Both the position numbers and the translations under genes were made by a program. DNA of 64,000 bases, taken from NCBI RefSeq assembly GCF_964275005.1, contig NC_092705.1:11223912-11287911 (forward strand). The letters are read 5' to 3'. This document shows positions 50,901 to 60,007 of the stretch, one piece after another. The notes beneath the pieces were generated by a model. That model did not search any database and was not told the DNA's origin. It saw only the letters and a list, made by a program, of their open reading frames with translations. This stretch comes from Diadema setosum. Taxonomy: Eukaryota; Echinodermata; Echinoidea; Diadematoida; Diadematidae. Every line of letters starts with the position of its first letter. The first letter of the stretch is position 1.

Positions 50901-51399
50901 GTAATGATGATGATGAGAATAATAATGGTATCGATAACAATAATAATAATAATGATGATAATAATAATACTTATTACAATAATGATAATAAAGTTGCGTT
51001 GCCTCTGTGAGTGACAGTCAAAGACAGGTTAGTTGATTGATATAGGCTAATATTGATAATTACACAGCAATCATAGATTTTATATTACACAAGTCATGAT
51101 GATGTGGTGCTATTTACAAAGCACTCATTCTTGACATAAATAAGCGAATATATCTTATAATTGTTAAATATAAAGTGAACAAACTGTCGCTCTACCAGGG
51201 GCACGACTGTCCTGACTATAAACAACATCGCTAGCGCTAAGTACGGGGTTGACTGGCAGGGTGAAACACTTTTGTGCACACTTATTATTCTTAAAAGAAA
51301 ATTAATGACCTCTTCAGAGTACTTACCCTCCGTTACGTCCATGCAAACATGCAGCGTAACACAGATTATCAGAATTCTACACACATTCAGACGAATCAT
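31651..51399 (-). CDS. Laccase-like multicopper oxidase, complete gene B (10 exons, 625 aa)
   Basis: Exons 51399-51327, 41438-41203, 40276-40090, 38877-38641, 37406-37093, 36240-36102, 35461-35142, 34414-34273, 33368-33229 and 31740-31651 join in frame to 1878 bases. Intron phases are 1,0,1,1,0,1,0,1,0, all GT-AG. Residues about 1-22 look like a signal peptide, so the enzyme should be secreted or luminal. Copper ligands are all present: HWH 127-129, H171/H173, HPMHLH 517-522, HCH 588-590, H594 and axial M599. Laccases oxidise phenols, catechols or metal ions at the T1 copper and reduce oxygen to water at the trinuclear centre. The length fits three-cupredoxin animal laccases. The substrate here is unknown; cuticle or pigment chemistry, defence and iron oxidation are family possibilities. 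Intron 1 is 9.9 kb and full of repeats. A partial duplicate lies just downstream. Confidence 0.95.
31868..32060 (+). mobile_element. Fragment of R1 repeat in gene B intron 9
   Basis: From GTACATAAATCG to about 32060 this aligns with part of R1 at 43680-43860 and, reversed, with 18190-18330. The TTAA ends are missing, so it is an old partial copy. Confidence 0.6.
33026..33190. repeat. (GAATT)n microsatellite beside the exon 9 donor
   Basis: About 30 tandem copies of the pentamer GAATT with a few GAACT variants. The array starts 38 bases inside intron 9 of gene B. Reading through the donor into the array gives a spurious QFNSIQFNS-type peptide. Confidence 0.95.
33229..33368 (-). CDS. Gene B exon 9 (HCH motif, T1/T3 copper)
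   Basis: 140 bases between AATGCAG and TTATTG|GTGAGA. It encodes [17 protein letters not shown], then [14 protein letters not shown], the fourth laccase copper signature supplying the T1 cysteine (C589) and three histidines. Confidence 0.95.
34273..34414 (-). CDS. Gene B exon 8 (HPMHLHG motif)
   Basis: 142 bases after a GATCAAG acceptor, donor GAAG|GTTGGA. It encodes [10 protein letters not shown], then [16 protein letters not shown], the third copper signature, contributing H517, H520 and H522. Confidence 0.95.
34474..34903. mobile_element. TA-flanked MITE (pogo/Tigger-like) in gene B intron 7
   Basis: The ends CAGTCCGACCTCTGCTATCCGG and GAATAGGAGAGGTCGG are imperfect inverted repeats. TA lies just outside the left end (472-473) and near the right end. 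CCGGATAA motifs recur inside both ends. No transposase is present. Confidence 0.65.
35142..35461 (-). CDS. Gene B exon 7
   Basis: 320 bases between GAATCTCAG and GATCAG|GTGGGA. It encodes the linker from cupredoxin domain 2 into domain 3, including [21 protein letters not shown] and CECIHTLSF. Cysteine-containing stretches of this type are common in animal laccases. Confidence 0.93.
36102..36240 (-). CDS. Gene B exon 6
   Basis: 139 bases after a TTCTGAAG acceptor, donor GCAG|GTATTA. It starts EFAILRYD, matching the strand that ends laccase cupredoxin domain 2, and continues into an acidic linker. Phase agrees on both sides. Confidence 0.9.
36776..36943. mobile_element. Short MITE with CAGTGG...CCCCTG ends in gene B intron 5
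   Basis: The termini CAGTGGTGGATCCAAGG and CCTGGATCAGCCCCTG are imperfect inverted repeats 168 bases apart, enclosing poly(T) and poly(C) tracts. Such ends are typical of hAT-like non-autonomous elements. An 8-base target duplication is not clear, so the superfamily is tentative. Confidence 0.55.
37093..37406 (-). CDS. Gene B exon 5 (cupredoxin domain 2)
   Basis: 314 bases between TTTGTGCAG and TTTCAG|GTTCGA. It encodes most of the second cupredoxin domain: [30 protein letters not shown] and [13 protein letters not shown], then a WIRVEGG segment. This domain has no copper in laccases but shapes the substrate side. Confidence 0.95.
38641..38877 (-). CDS. Gene B exon 4 (second copper motif)
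   Basis: 237 bases after a TGTGTAG acceptor, donor CGCG|GTGAGT. It encodes [18 protein letters not shown], the second copper signature (H171, H173), and LVNGRG at the end. No counterpart was found for gene A. Confidence 0.95.
39298..40070. mobile_element. Foldback element in gene B intron 3, split by a SINE
   Basis: The outer ends are inverted copies (AGAGATTTTTCCTCATCGGTC on the left; the right end at 40020-40060 is its reverse complement). Pairing continues inward through a CCAGCCACCAACGG stretch after skipping the SINE at 39346-39759. Gene A lacks it, so it post-dates the duplication. No transposase is present. Confidence 0.65.
39346..39759 (-). mobile_element. tRNA-derived SINE, minus-strand copy
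   Basis: Read in reverse it begins GGAGGTGTCGTGGCTGAGTGG, containing a pol III A box (TGGCTGAGTGG), with a B-box-like GTTTCGAGCC further in. A conserved body follows, then an AATGCGCTATATAAA tail and an ATT/ATA-rich end. It matches 59626-60007 through its length. AAGAT near both edges is a candidate target duplication. It sits inside the foldback element. Confidence 0.85.
40090..40276 (-). CDS. Gene B exon 3 (first copper motif)
   Basis: 187 bases between TTCAAG and GCAG|GTTAGC. It encodes VCENDVIEV and [15 protein letters not shown], giving H127 and H129, ending with a strand that leads into the HWWHSH motif of exon 4. Confidence 0.95.
40988..41190. other. Insertion next to gene B exon 2, absent from gene A
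   Basis: Gene A reads AAAGTTGGTGTT directly into about 20 bases before the exon 2 donor. Gene B has about 200 extra bases starting GTGACGGATCAAGG and holding long poly(C) and poly(T) tracts. The start resembles the GTGG.GGATCCAAGG end of the MITE at 36776, so it may be a degraded relative. Confidence 0.5.
41203..41438 (-). CDS. Gene B exon 2 (cysteine-rich N-terminus)
   Basis: 236 bases after ATTATAG, donor CAG|GTACTG. It encodes [43 protein letters not shown] and [10 protein letters not shown], diagnostic of animal laccases just before the first cupredoxin domain. Confidence 0.95.
41439..43639. other. Gene B intron 1, 3' part
   Basis: The part to about 42000 aligns with gene A intron 1 (25000-25300 region). 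Beyond it are poly(C) tracts near 42314-42345 and 42412-42427, a (TTTGA)n run at 42482-42508 and CA-rich stretches at 43170-43212. No exon is recognised. Confidence 0.6.
43640..44495 (+). mobile_element. R1 MITE copy interrupted by a second TTAA element
   Basis: Aligns with 17905-18377 in reverse orientation. The right end keeps TTAA (44492-44495); the left end near 43640 is diverged. The sequence is continuous in R1 at 17942 but is split here by 44071-44456. Confidence 0.7.
44071..44456. mobile_element. TTAA-flanked MITE nested in R1
   Basis: Inverted ends AGGGACTGTACAGTTT and AAAACTGTACACACCCT are flanked by TTAA at 44071-44074 and 44453-44456. Subterminal inverted repeats continue inward (TGAAAATTGGTTTTCAAATGG and its complement). 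A diverged relative is at 51947-52339. The uninterrupted R1 copy shows the empty target. Confidence 0.82.
44552..44961. repeat. (CA)n and (TA)n tracts around a coding-like stretch
   Basis: (CA)n at 44552-44598, (CA)n at 44870-44901 and (TA)n at 44905-44961. Between them lies the open stretch described separately. Confidence 0.9.
44600..44838 (+). other. Unidentified coding-like stretch, antisense in gene B intron 1
   Basis: The plus strand is open for about 79 codons to a TGA at 44836, with ordinary composition unlike the surrounding repeats. It includes [29 protein letters not shown] and an acidic [17 protein letters not shown] near the end. No ATG-led start or splice acceptor is clear. It could be a retrocopied or captured gene 3' end, part of an unknown transposon, or chance. 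I do not recognise the family. Confidence 0.3.
45636..49739 (+). mobile_element. Tandem non-autonomous Helitron (two units)
   Basis: Each unit ends with a 9-bp stem hairpin (AATTTGTCA, 4-base loop, TGACAAATT) followed by CCAAGTCTAG. The ends are at 47988 and 49739, each followed by T. Hairpin plus CTAG is the Helitron 3' signature. A candidate 5' end TCCTCTCGG follows an A at 45635. Units (about 45730-47988 and 48050-49739) are closely similar, and unit 1 carries an extra internal repeat (46662-47226 vs 47230-47790). No Rep/helicase frame is seen. The 5' boundary is uncertain because GGTGATCCGAG just outside can pair with CTCGGATCACC just inside. Confidence 0.7.
46662..47790 (+). repeat. Internal tandem repeat of Helitron unit 1 with DR1-like motifs
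   Basis: Two copies of about 565 bases (starting GTGTTATCTCTATGGGAG at 46662 and 47230), with a third at 48983 in unit 2. Each copy holds GGGTCAAAGGTCA, a DR1-type nuclear-receptor motif, in two places. Confidence 0.75.
51327..51399 (-). CDS. Gene B exon 1 (signal peptide)
   Basis: ATG at 51399, ending GAGG|GTAAGT. It encodes [20 protein letters not shown], a basic start followed by a hydrophobic core. No in-frame upstream ATG was found, and the start aligns with that of gene A. Confidence 0.88.
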
Positions 51400-51945
51400 T
51401 GTGAAAGTTGCAACAACGACTTTGTAAAAACGCACTTTGCTATAAATTAGATGGCCCTCCTCCGCAGGTCTTGGACCGACTTCACTGCACCTAGTCTGTC
51501 TGTTTTGTTTTAATGGAAAATTATAGTCACTTCACACAGTTTAACACTATAGACGGATAAAAACTTCTATTTCTATTAGCGTCAACAATCATTCAGATGA
51601 AACACACAATTCTGACTTTGATTCTCCAAGCAGAGATCGACGCTGTTCTGACTGAAGAAGTAACAGTCTCGATCTATTTAACCAGAAAACATCGACCGCC
51701 AAAACTAGACACCTGATACTCGGCATCGGAAAAAAAAGTTATAAAAAGATTGTCGTCAGCATGATAGGAGAACTCAAAAGAGTAAATGATTAAACTTAAT
51801 CTAAACTTAATTCATTCCTATTTCACGTGATGGCATGTCAAGCAAGGGGTTCATGATAATCTGTGTTAAGTGTATAAATCACGTGATCTGCTCGCCATCT
51901 TGGTTGAATAATGTGATTGTCATGCATTATACTAAAACTGCATTG
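51400..51945 (-). promoter_or_regulatory. Conserved upstream region of gene B
   Basis: Aligns with 27042-27650 upstream of gene A. The longest conserved patch (GATGAAACACACAATTCTGACTTTGATTC, about 51596-51624) is about 200-225 bases upstream of the start codon. This suggests the two genes shared control elements at the time of duplication. Confidence 0.5.
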
Positions 51946-51946
51946 T

Positions 51947-52339
51947 TTAAAGGGATCGTATATAGTATTGGTTGGGACCTAACTTCAGGTTTCTAACTTG
52001 TCTGGTGAGATAAAGGGAAACCTCGTGAAATGTGAAAGAGCATGAAATTTCAACAGAAATCCAACGTTTATTCAACGAATTTTGGTTTTGAAATGACCGA
52101 GATATCTAAAACAGAGCGACCCCAATAAAAGATGGGACCCACCTTTTAATAGGATCGCTTTGTTTTACTTTGTTTTTTTGATGTCTCAGCGATTCCAAAA
52201 ACAGATTTTCATCAAATAAACTTTGAATTCCTCTTAAAATGGTATGCTCTGTACTATTTCATAAGTGGTGTCTTGGTTTCTCGCAAAAAGATAAAAGCCC
52301 AATCTTCATCGCCACCAAGAAATACCATCCCGTTGATAA
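51947..52339. mobile_element. Diverged TTAA-type MITE upstream of gene B
   Basis: Starts TTAAAGGGATCG (TTAA 51947-51950) and follows the layout of 44071-44456: GTGAAATGTGAAAGAGCATG, a central inverted repeat around TTTTGGTTTTGAAATG and CATCAAATAAACTTT. The right end near 52339 is degraded. Older relative of the 44071 element. Confidence 0.65.
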
Positions 52340-52704
52340 TTCAAAAAATTGTGAGCGCATTTTGACTGTCTACCGTTTTTTTTTTTTCTTCAGGGAAATC
52401 CTGTTTTTGCGTTTCCCCTATGTGATAATGCGCACATGCAGCATACTAGTACATACAATAAAACAAAGTAACCCTTCGTGTCCTTAATAGCCCGTAATTC
52501 ACGTTCACACCGGAAAGGAATATATCCACTTTTGAAGTTAACTTGTTAATTGTCGTGCATTCATCATTTTAGTTAACACACAAAATGACACACTTTAATG
52601 GATAGCCTTGAAATGGACCTAGCAGTATGGACCAATCATTTCCTTTCATCGCCTACTGAGGATGTTTTGGTATTATGTGTGTACTTTATGTACACAATGA
52701 ATTT

Positions 52705-52799
<95 letters not shown>

Positions 52800-53819
52800 G
52801 ATTAATAAATGCATGTATGCATAAATAATAAGTGAATAGATAAGACAACATCAAAAATGTGATAACAGAGGATATATATATTCAATGTCTCAGTTTGTAT
52901 TTATACATTATTTTGTTGTGGTTTTTGAGCTAGAGTAAGATTGCTGTCCTCTGTTACCGGTTATTTTACCCTTTACGCTTTCAACAAGTTTACCAAAGTG
53001 TTGAGATAGCAGTCTACCTCAGATTACTCTTATCTACCTCTTGAACATTTTGTACATGTAATTTGGTGTTAATTTAGTGATAACGTCATCATACAATCAA
53101 AAATCAAACCTCGCTCACTTGTCGAATGTTTGTGTGTGCTTTCGGATAGATGTTGCTATCATAGGCCTTATTTCCTTCTTAGAAGGAAAACGTAAACACT
53201 CTCGAAAATGATTAAAATGTTCTTCTGTTTGTGCTAATTATCTAATCAATAGACGCTATGCATGATTAGATGGGGACTTGATACCCTAAACAAGCAAGAA
53301 GTAGAATGGAACACCCATCTTCCAATCAATCTATTGATGAAAATCCCTGCAGCAATATAAGAGTGAACAAACTTTTGCGTCATCCTGAATTTCTTCAACC
53401 TTTATTTCCAACATGTATCTCGGTTAAACCAAGGAGGTTGAACTGAGTTCCAAGTGGCTGTAATATATAAATCTAAACATCTTTCAGTTTTCTAGGGATG
53501 CACAAAAGACTTCATTGATGATATGGGTTCGATGCCGCGGTCCTTCTGAGCAGTCTAAAGATTCATTTGGAATGAATATCCATAAAACAATGTCAACTAT
53601 GTCTTTCTTGTTTAATTATTAAGGAAGTGAATGTCCATCTAACGATGAAGTTTATCAAACAATTGTAGGTCCCGTTCAGAAATGTGGGCAAAACAATAAG
53701 ATCTGAGCTGCTTGTAGTGAAAGGATTTGAAACTGTTAAGGTATCCTTTAACACAACAAAAACGATTTATCCTTTTCCGATCACTTGCGACAAATGACAC
53801 TGATATGTTGCAATCATCA
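52340..53819. other. Intergenic, no gene seen
   Basis: Contains a (TA)n run at 52708-52764 fused to (TG)n at 52764-52797. Nothing else is recognised. Confidence 0.6.
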
Positions 53820-53938
53820 GGGCCCTGTTTTATGAAGAGTTAAAATCAATTATAAAGTTGATTTCAACTGTAAGTCTATGGCAGACTGTGTGGTAAGGAA
53901 ATTTAAAATCGATTTTATCTTTTGATAAAACGGGGTCC
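53820..53938. mobile_element. Short MITE with GGGCCCTGTTTTAT ends
   Basis: The left end GGGCCCTGTTTTAT and right end ATAAAACGGGGTCC are inverted copies 119 bases apart, with subterminal AAAATCAAT/ATCGATTTT also inverted. No frame inside. Confidence 0.7.
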
Positions 53939-55370
53939 AGGTATGGTTTCTTATCAATTTAATGTCAGATTAGTGTACAGACATGTGAAGTCGAGAAATC
54001 TGGATTCTTATTTCATCAGTCTTTGCGCAATTTCTATTCGCGCATCCCCATGTCTACCAGTGTGTGCAGCTCTTCCTTTACATTATAGGGGCAGCGAAAT
54101 GCAATTACCATAAAAAAGACATAGACAGTTAGACAGTGCAGTTATGGTAGTTATTATGCAACGACACATGGATCAATTGTCTTCCTATCTGTGAGGCAGC
54201 TCCAGTTTTGTACATACTTCAATTATTTTTGAGTGGCGGCTTAGGACATAGGCTCAAAGAGGGGGGGGGGGGGAGATAGTTGTGAAGGAAATGGAATAAC
54301 CCACCACGACAGCCTGGCACAGCCTTGCTGTCAGGTGGACGTGCTGGCAAGCACGTACCAGTAATATAAGGATCACATAAATAATCATTGCATCACAAAT
54401 GTTCATTGAATCTAATATGCCTGTCAGTATATACAAATATGGTCTAACCCTGAATTCTCCGCGCATGCGCAAACTATGAGAACCCCGAACTGGCTGTAGT
54501 ACTGAGAATGTTGTCACTTTGCCGTTTCGTTTAGATTCTCCTCGCAAAATCCCGTGGTTCTTATCTCTAATCATACAGATATCATACCCCTTGATAAAAG
54601 ATTCACCCAGACACATGTCAAATCTCGTAAGACATGGTAGTAATCACAAAGGCCTGTAGCTTACATGGTTTTTCCTCACTTGTTGGCTGCTTACACATCA
54701 AGGGTAGAAAATAATTATTTTCTCGTCTGCAAAGTATATCACAGATCAACTAACATCAATAGGATATCACTAAAATTTTAGACTGGCGTCTGACTTTAAT
54801 TGGCCGGAAGTGCAGTTTTACATGTTCGTGTTAATCGTGATGATATATATAAAAAAAAAATAATAATAATAACTTTTATACACCGCATTATCACATGAAA
54901 TGTCTCTAAGCGCTACGGGGAAAAATAGAAAAGGAAGAAGAAGAAAGAAAGAAAGAAAGATGGCACAGTTTCAGAGATGGTTAGACATGACACATAAGAC
55001 TACTCAATAAACAAATAAGTTTTTAACATGGATTTAAATTTGTCTACCGAGTCTGATTGTTTTACGCATTCGTATGAATCAGGCAATCTGTTCCAAAGTT
55101 GAGGGGATGCTGATTAAAAAGATCATGAACCGTAAGATTGTGTATTGACAGGAGGAAGTATCAAAAGTGATTTGTTGTTTGACTTTTGTCGTTTTGATCT
55201 TTTTGGTCTTCAAAAATATTCTAGAGATCATAGGTATATTTTGCCACTGAATTCATGTTTTTTATTGCGTTAAATCTGTCTTTTGTTCTTATTGTTAGAT
55301 GGAAGAGCATTTACGCATGAATTACAACTTTTGCAATTTTTTACTCTTGTGCCTTGGAAGAGGAAAACAA
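53939..55370. other. Intergenic with a SINE-like 3' end fragment
   Basis: No exon is recognised. At 54840-54915, on the minus strand, a GCGCTTAGAGAC...TATAAAAG...(ATT)n arrangement resembles the tail of the SINE at 59626 but is short and diverged. (AAAG)n lies at 54942-54960 and a poly(G) tract at 54261-54273. Confidence 0.5.
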
Positions 55371-55526
55371 AGGTGTTCACTCATGCGGAAAGTTGATGGC
55401 CAATTATAAAATTACCTTTCATATGGTATATAATAAATTAACATTTAGCCAAAATTCTATGAGAAATATAAACTTAGAAAAAGTGTTTACTTTCTTTTCA
55501 TTTTGTTGCGAAAACTTTCCGCATGA

Positions 55527-55562
<36 letters not shown>

Positions 55563-56238
55563 TATTCGTAATTGCAATTTAAGAAATGTGTATTAGTACA
55601 CTGTAGTTTCATACAGACTTTATTTCAAGTGAAATAAAATATTATACTACTGTACATCCAAAAAATAAATAATCAAACGCATTCGTTCGATTCAAAAGGT
55701 GCCCTTTTATTTTGCACTGAACAGCAAATTGCATTTACTCTATATAGTCCTCATACTACATGAACAATAAGCATGAAGAAATTGAGCATTTATACTATAT
55801 TTTGCATAAACGATAATAAATTACAAGTTTGGCAACACATTGTACTGTACAATTAATGCAACTTGGGTGACGCATGAAACATATTCCGGAACAATTAAAT
55901 CTAGGTGTTTTCTGTATAGAATGGACGGCAGCACAGAATATTGGAATGTTTGTTATTTGTCGTTCAATCACAGTATTATATACATACATGTATATGTATG
56001 TACATACGTATTAAAAAAAAAAAATATATATATATATATGTATGTACATACTTATAAGGTGTTCACTCATGCGGAAAGTTTTCGTTTTAATTGACTTACC
56101 GAGTTGATGGCCAATTATAAAATTACCTTTCATATGGTTTATAATAAATTAACATTTAGCCAAAATTTCTATGAGAAATATAAACTTAGAAAAAGTGTTT
56201 ACTTTCTTTTCTTTTTGTTGCGAAAACTTTCCGCACGA

Positions 56239-56274
<36 letters not shown>

Positions 56275-56717
56275 TATTCATAATTGCAATTTAAGAAATG
56301 TGTATTACTACACTGTAGTTTCATACAGACTTTATTTCAAGTGAAATAAAATATTATACTACTGTACATCCAAAAAATAAATAATCAAACGCATTCGTTC
56401 GATTCAAAAGGTGCCCTTTTATTTTGCACTGAACAGCAAATTGCATTTACTCTATACAGTCCTCATACTATATGAACAATAAGCATGAAGAAATTGAGCA
56501 TTTATACTATATTTTGCATAAACGATAATAATTTACAAGTTTGGCAACACAACTATATTTGTACTGTACAATTAATGCAACTTGGGTGACGCATGAAACA
56601 TATTCCGGAACAATTAAATCTTGGTGTTTTCTGTATAGAATGGACGGCAGCACAGAATATTGGAATGTTTGTTATTTGTCGTTCAATCACAGTATCATAT
56701 ACATACATGTATATGTA

Positions 56718-56765
<48 letters not shown>

Positions 56766-56770
56766 GAGGG
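55371..56770. repeat. Recent direct tandem duplication, 687-base period
   Basis: 55371-56057 and 56058-56770 are nearly identical through GTGTTCACTCATGCGG, TTATAAAATTACC, the GCATTCGTTCG segment, the ATGGACGGCAGCAC segment and the closing TATGTATGTACATA. Copy 1 lacks about 22 bases (around TTTTAATTGACTTACCG), and the (TA)n runs differ in length. The high identity marks a young event. Confidence 0.88.
56064..56241. mobile_element. Short MITE with CACTCATGCGGAAAG ends
   Basis: CACTCATGCGGAAAGTTTTCG at the left and CGAAAACTTTCCGCACGAGT at the right are inverted copies; the right end runs straight into (TA)n. The same element sits at 55377-55530 in the first duplicate, missing part of its left inverted repeat. 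TA-rich flanks fit a TA-targeting family. Confidence 0.62.
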
Positions 56771-58958
56771 AGACAAATTGAAGATAATTCACACCTCAAC
56801 CTTCACCCCTCTGATAAATATTCTCCTGATATAATACATATATACAAATACGTACATCTATATCACAGAAAGTTCTGATATCTACTCAGCAGCCATGCAT
56901 TTTGTGATGTTCCGGAAAGATAGATTGTTGCTCGCACTAAGCATTCACAATTATTTTGGTATACTCAAAGAAACAACAACAACGACAACAACAAAACACT
57001 CATTCTATTTTATATAACACTGTTTAAAGCTAAGTTTGACGTTGGAACACTAGGAAGTGTGATAGCAGTAGTGTGGGGTATGCAGACTTGGTTACATTTT
57101 GTTATTCCAAAGATTCTATAATCCAAAAACGAAAAGAGGTTATTCCAAAGATTCATCATTCAGAAAACGAAGTAAGGTTCATAATTCCAATGGTCCATTG
57201 GTACATATCATCTTTACATTTTCTGATTGATGCACCCTATAACGAACCTTTTGAATGATAAATCTTATTTCATTTTCAGATTAACAAATCTTCAGAATAA
57301 TGAACATTTCCCAAAGTTTTTTTGAGTGCCTTATATCCATTTGGACGTCAATAATTTGCCCGCCCTGCGCATTGTTGCTGAAAATGATGGCAACTACAGA
57401 AAACACATGTGAAAATTTTACATGGAAATCTAATAGCTAAACACCATGTAGATTCATATCTACACATTGAACAGTGAATAGGCAGCTCTCGATGAGAAAC
57501 AAATGTAACTGAGCAAACACGTCATGGTTCTTTCATACAAAAGGTGATGGACTAATGCCCCAGGCATTTCATTTTAACAGAATCTTACAGTCTACTTAAT
57601 GAAGACCATTAAGGTCTTTTCCTTTTTCTCTTTCTCTAGACAAGCCATCAATTTTAGAGTGAAGCTGGGTTTCCAAATATACTCATTTACATCAAGTTGC
57701 CTGGCATCGCAGTAAATAGGAAATGTTTTGGTGGGACTGGTTCCCTGAAAAGAGAATAGAATAAAGAACAGAATCCACAGAAGACTTTCGGTTCATATGG
57801 TGCATATTACATGAAAAAGTTTCCCTCTGCAAGACCTTCATACGATATAATTTTTAGGATTTTCAGCATTCAAGGAGAACTTTCTTTCATTATGGATTGT
57901 TGTCACTTTTGTTTTTGTTCTTTCTTTATATTTAGAATCATGCTATCTTCTCTCATCCGTCAAAACTGTAAAAACAAGAAGAACAACCTGAACATTTCTT
58001 TCTCTTTCACCCGCCAAACAAATTATCAAAAGCTGAATTAAAAAACACACTTTTTTCAACAGCTGAAAGCAAATAAGGGAAAAATCTCAAGGTGTACAAC
58101 TTGGAAGTAATCACAATGACTGGTGTCCTCACAGAATACTGAGCTGCATAGATCAATGCATACATAATAAATACGAGTTAAAATTGTGACAGTTCTGTAT
58201 TGTCACTTGTTGAATTTCGTGCAAGCACAACAATCACATGAAGGACACTTCAAACACATCAGAAAACTATATGAATAGCATGTATATAAGACAATAAATA
58301 TGATTCAATGAAAGACTTTTGCATTAATCATAACTGGTGGACTATTATATGATGGCTTCAAAAATATGCTGGACGGTTTAACAAGCATTCACACAACAAG
58401 TTTGTGCATTGATTTTGTGCAGTCGGCACTCGGGAGCCACACGGCACACTTGTGACGGCAAGGCATGTTTGTATCACAGCATTTGATAATGTACAGTATG
58501 TACATGTTACAGTGCCATGTTCTACTGTCTGACTTGCTGCCACTTGCATTGCATATTACTCTCTGTTCAATCAAAGACAGTTACACACAGCCCTCAAATA
58601 TGCATTACGTGGAGCTCAAGTAATATGGCGTAAGTCAGGAAAAACCAATTGCTTGAGTTTACAGGTGTGAAAAATATCAGTACTGTAGACCCTTCTTGTA
58701 AGAGAAATTTGTTGCTTGCCTAGCAGAAGGGCACTAGCACGTTTACACGTACATCGTGCAAGCCTTAGGGCCCTTCTGCCACGCAGGCAAGAATTATGCA
58801 AGGTATACATTGAAAACCTGAAAGAATGGAGTCTTTCACTTAGATCCAGCTCCTAATGGTACAGGTGAAATTGCAATTGTCTCAAACCAAGGGAAATACC
58901 CTCACATATGTGCTGCCTCCCACAGTTAAACTCATTAGTGATGTCTCATTTATATCCA
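56771..58958. other. Intergenic; decayed TTATTCCAAAG repeat at 57102-57300
   Basis: Two units of about 38 bases begin TTATTCCAAAGATTC (57102 and 57140). A partly inverted counterpart follows to about 57300. No exon is recognised elsewhere. Confidence 0.5.
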
Positions 58959-59138
58959 GTGCACTCCCGTTATATCAAACTCCATGAACTGGTGGTTTTC
59001 TTTCATGAAATTAAAATTTACATCTATTCAAAAACAGTAAAGTACAGAAAGATATATAGATAATTTTTGGACCTGCACTTTTACTCATTTTGACGAGAAT
59101 TTCGTGATAACCATGTTTGCTATAATGGGGGTGCACTG
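58959..59138. mobile_element. MITE related to the one in gene A intron 3
   Basis: Ends CAGTGCACTCCCGTTATA and GGGGGTGCACTG are inverted, with TA on the right (59139-59140). Size and ends match 19152-19323. Confidence 0.65.
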
Positions 59139-59179
59139 TAGTATAATGGAACCAGGGAGGTGGAAGAGATTTCCCTGGT

Positions 59180-59361
59180 AGAACCTCACTATAACAAACA
59201 TGGTTATAACAAAATATCCCGGTTACAATGAAATAAAAGTCCAGGTCGCAAAATCATCAGCTCTATTTCTTTTTATTGTTTATATGTTCAGTTATAACGA
59301 AATTTCAATATAACGAAAGAAAACTGCCAGTCCCAAAGACTATAATAATGGGAGTCCACTG
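59180..59361. mobile_element. Second adjacent copy of the CAGTG..-type MITE
   Basis: Contains CACTATAACAAACATGG near the left and TTATAACGAAATTTC, then GGGAGTCCACTG|TA at the right, matching the 19152 element; the left terminus is degraded. Confidence 0.6.
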
Positions 59362-59625
59362 TATAGTGAGATAACAGATACAACATGGTGATTCTGCAGA
59401 TCCCATTCCTTTTGCAGTCTTTTGTTTTCATCCCTGATATAACGAGATGCCGAATTAAAGAGGAAATTTCACTGGGCCCAAGAAGCTTATTTTAACAAAG
59501 TTTAACTGTACCATGAATAGCTGACAACAGTGATGAGAAGCGATTGAAGTACAGGTGTGATAGTCACGCCTCACAAACTCCAATCCCTGATCACGATATT
59601 TCCTTACGTATCATTGTTTCACGTT

Positions 59626-60007
59626 GGAGGTGTCGTGGCTGAGTGGATAAGAGCGCTCGTCTGTGAACGACATGAGCGTGGTATGGTTCGTGGGTTCGAG
59701 CCCATGCCAAGCCCGACACGTTTGCCCTTCAGCAAGGCACTTTATCCACATTGCTGCTCTCCACCCAAGAGTATAAATGGGTACCCGGTAGGATGAGAAA
59801 GCTTATGTTGGTTGATAAGCATGTGCGCTCCTGTAAAATGGCTGCGACTGGCTGGAATGCTCCCCAGGGAGTGGAGAATGAGCACTGTTAGTGCTGGTTG
59901 ATAATGTATCCAGTGACCGGGGTAATAATAGTCTGTAAAGCGCATTGAAACCATGAAGTGTGTGAAATGCGCTATATAAAAACCAGCTATTATTATTATT
60001 ATTATTA
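59626..60007 (+). mobile_element. tRNA-derived SINE, plus-strand copy
   Basis: The head holds a pol III A box (TGGCTGAGTGG at 59637) and B box (GGTTCGAGCCC-like, near 59693) in tRNA-like spacing. The body is shared with 39346-39759, ending AATGCGCTATATAAAA and an (ATT)n tail. The head resembles a Leu/Ser-type tRNA, but the sequence after the B box is not a tRNA, so this is not a tRNA gene. Confidence 0.9.

Larger units (their letters stand above)
39080..52000 (-). repeat. Segmental duplication, laccase copy B unit
   Basis: Partner of 18830-27650. Alignable parts include intron 3 near 39100-39297, exons 3, 2 and 1, both ends of intron 1 (about 41640-42000 and 50860-51326) and about 0.6 kb upstream of exon 1. 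The middle of intron 1 is mostly copy-specific repeat sequence. Confidence 0.85.

Noticed and set aside
51400-51435. Upstream start for gene B exon 1
   Set aside because: The longer frame would begin at GTG; the ATG at 51399 aligns with the ATG of gene A and gives a better signal peptide.
54254-54616. 120-codon minus-strand frame
   Set aside because: No recognisable domain, no splice context, ends in a poly(G) tract; treated as chance.
59626-59710. tRNA gene (Leu/Ser-like)
   Set aside because: A and B boxes are present, but the sequence continues into a SINE body with a second copy at 39346-39759 and does not close a tRNA fold.
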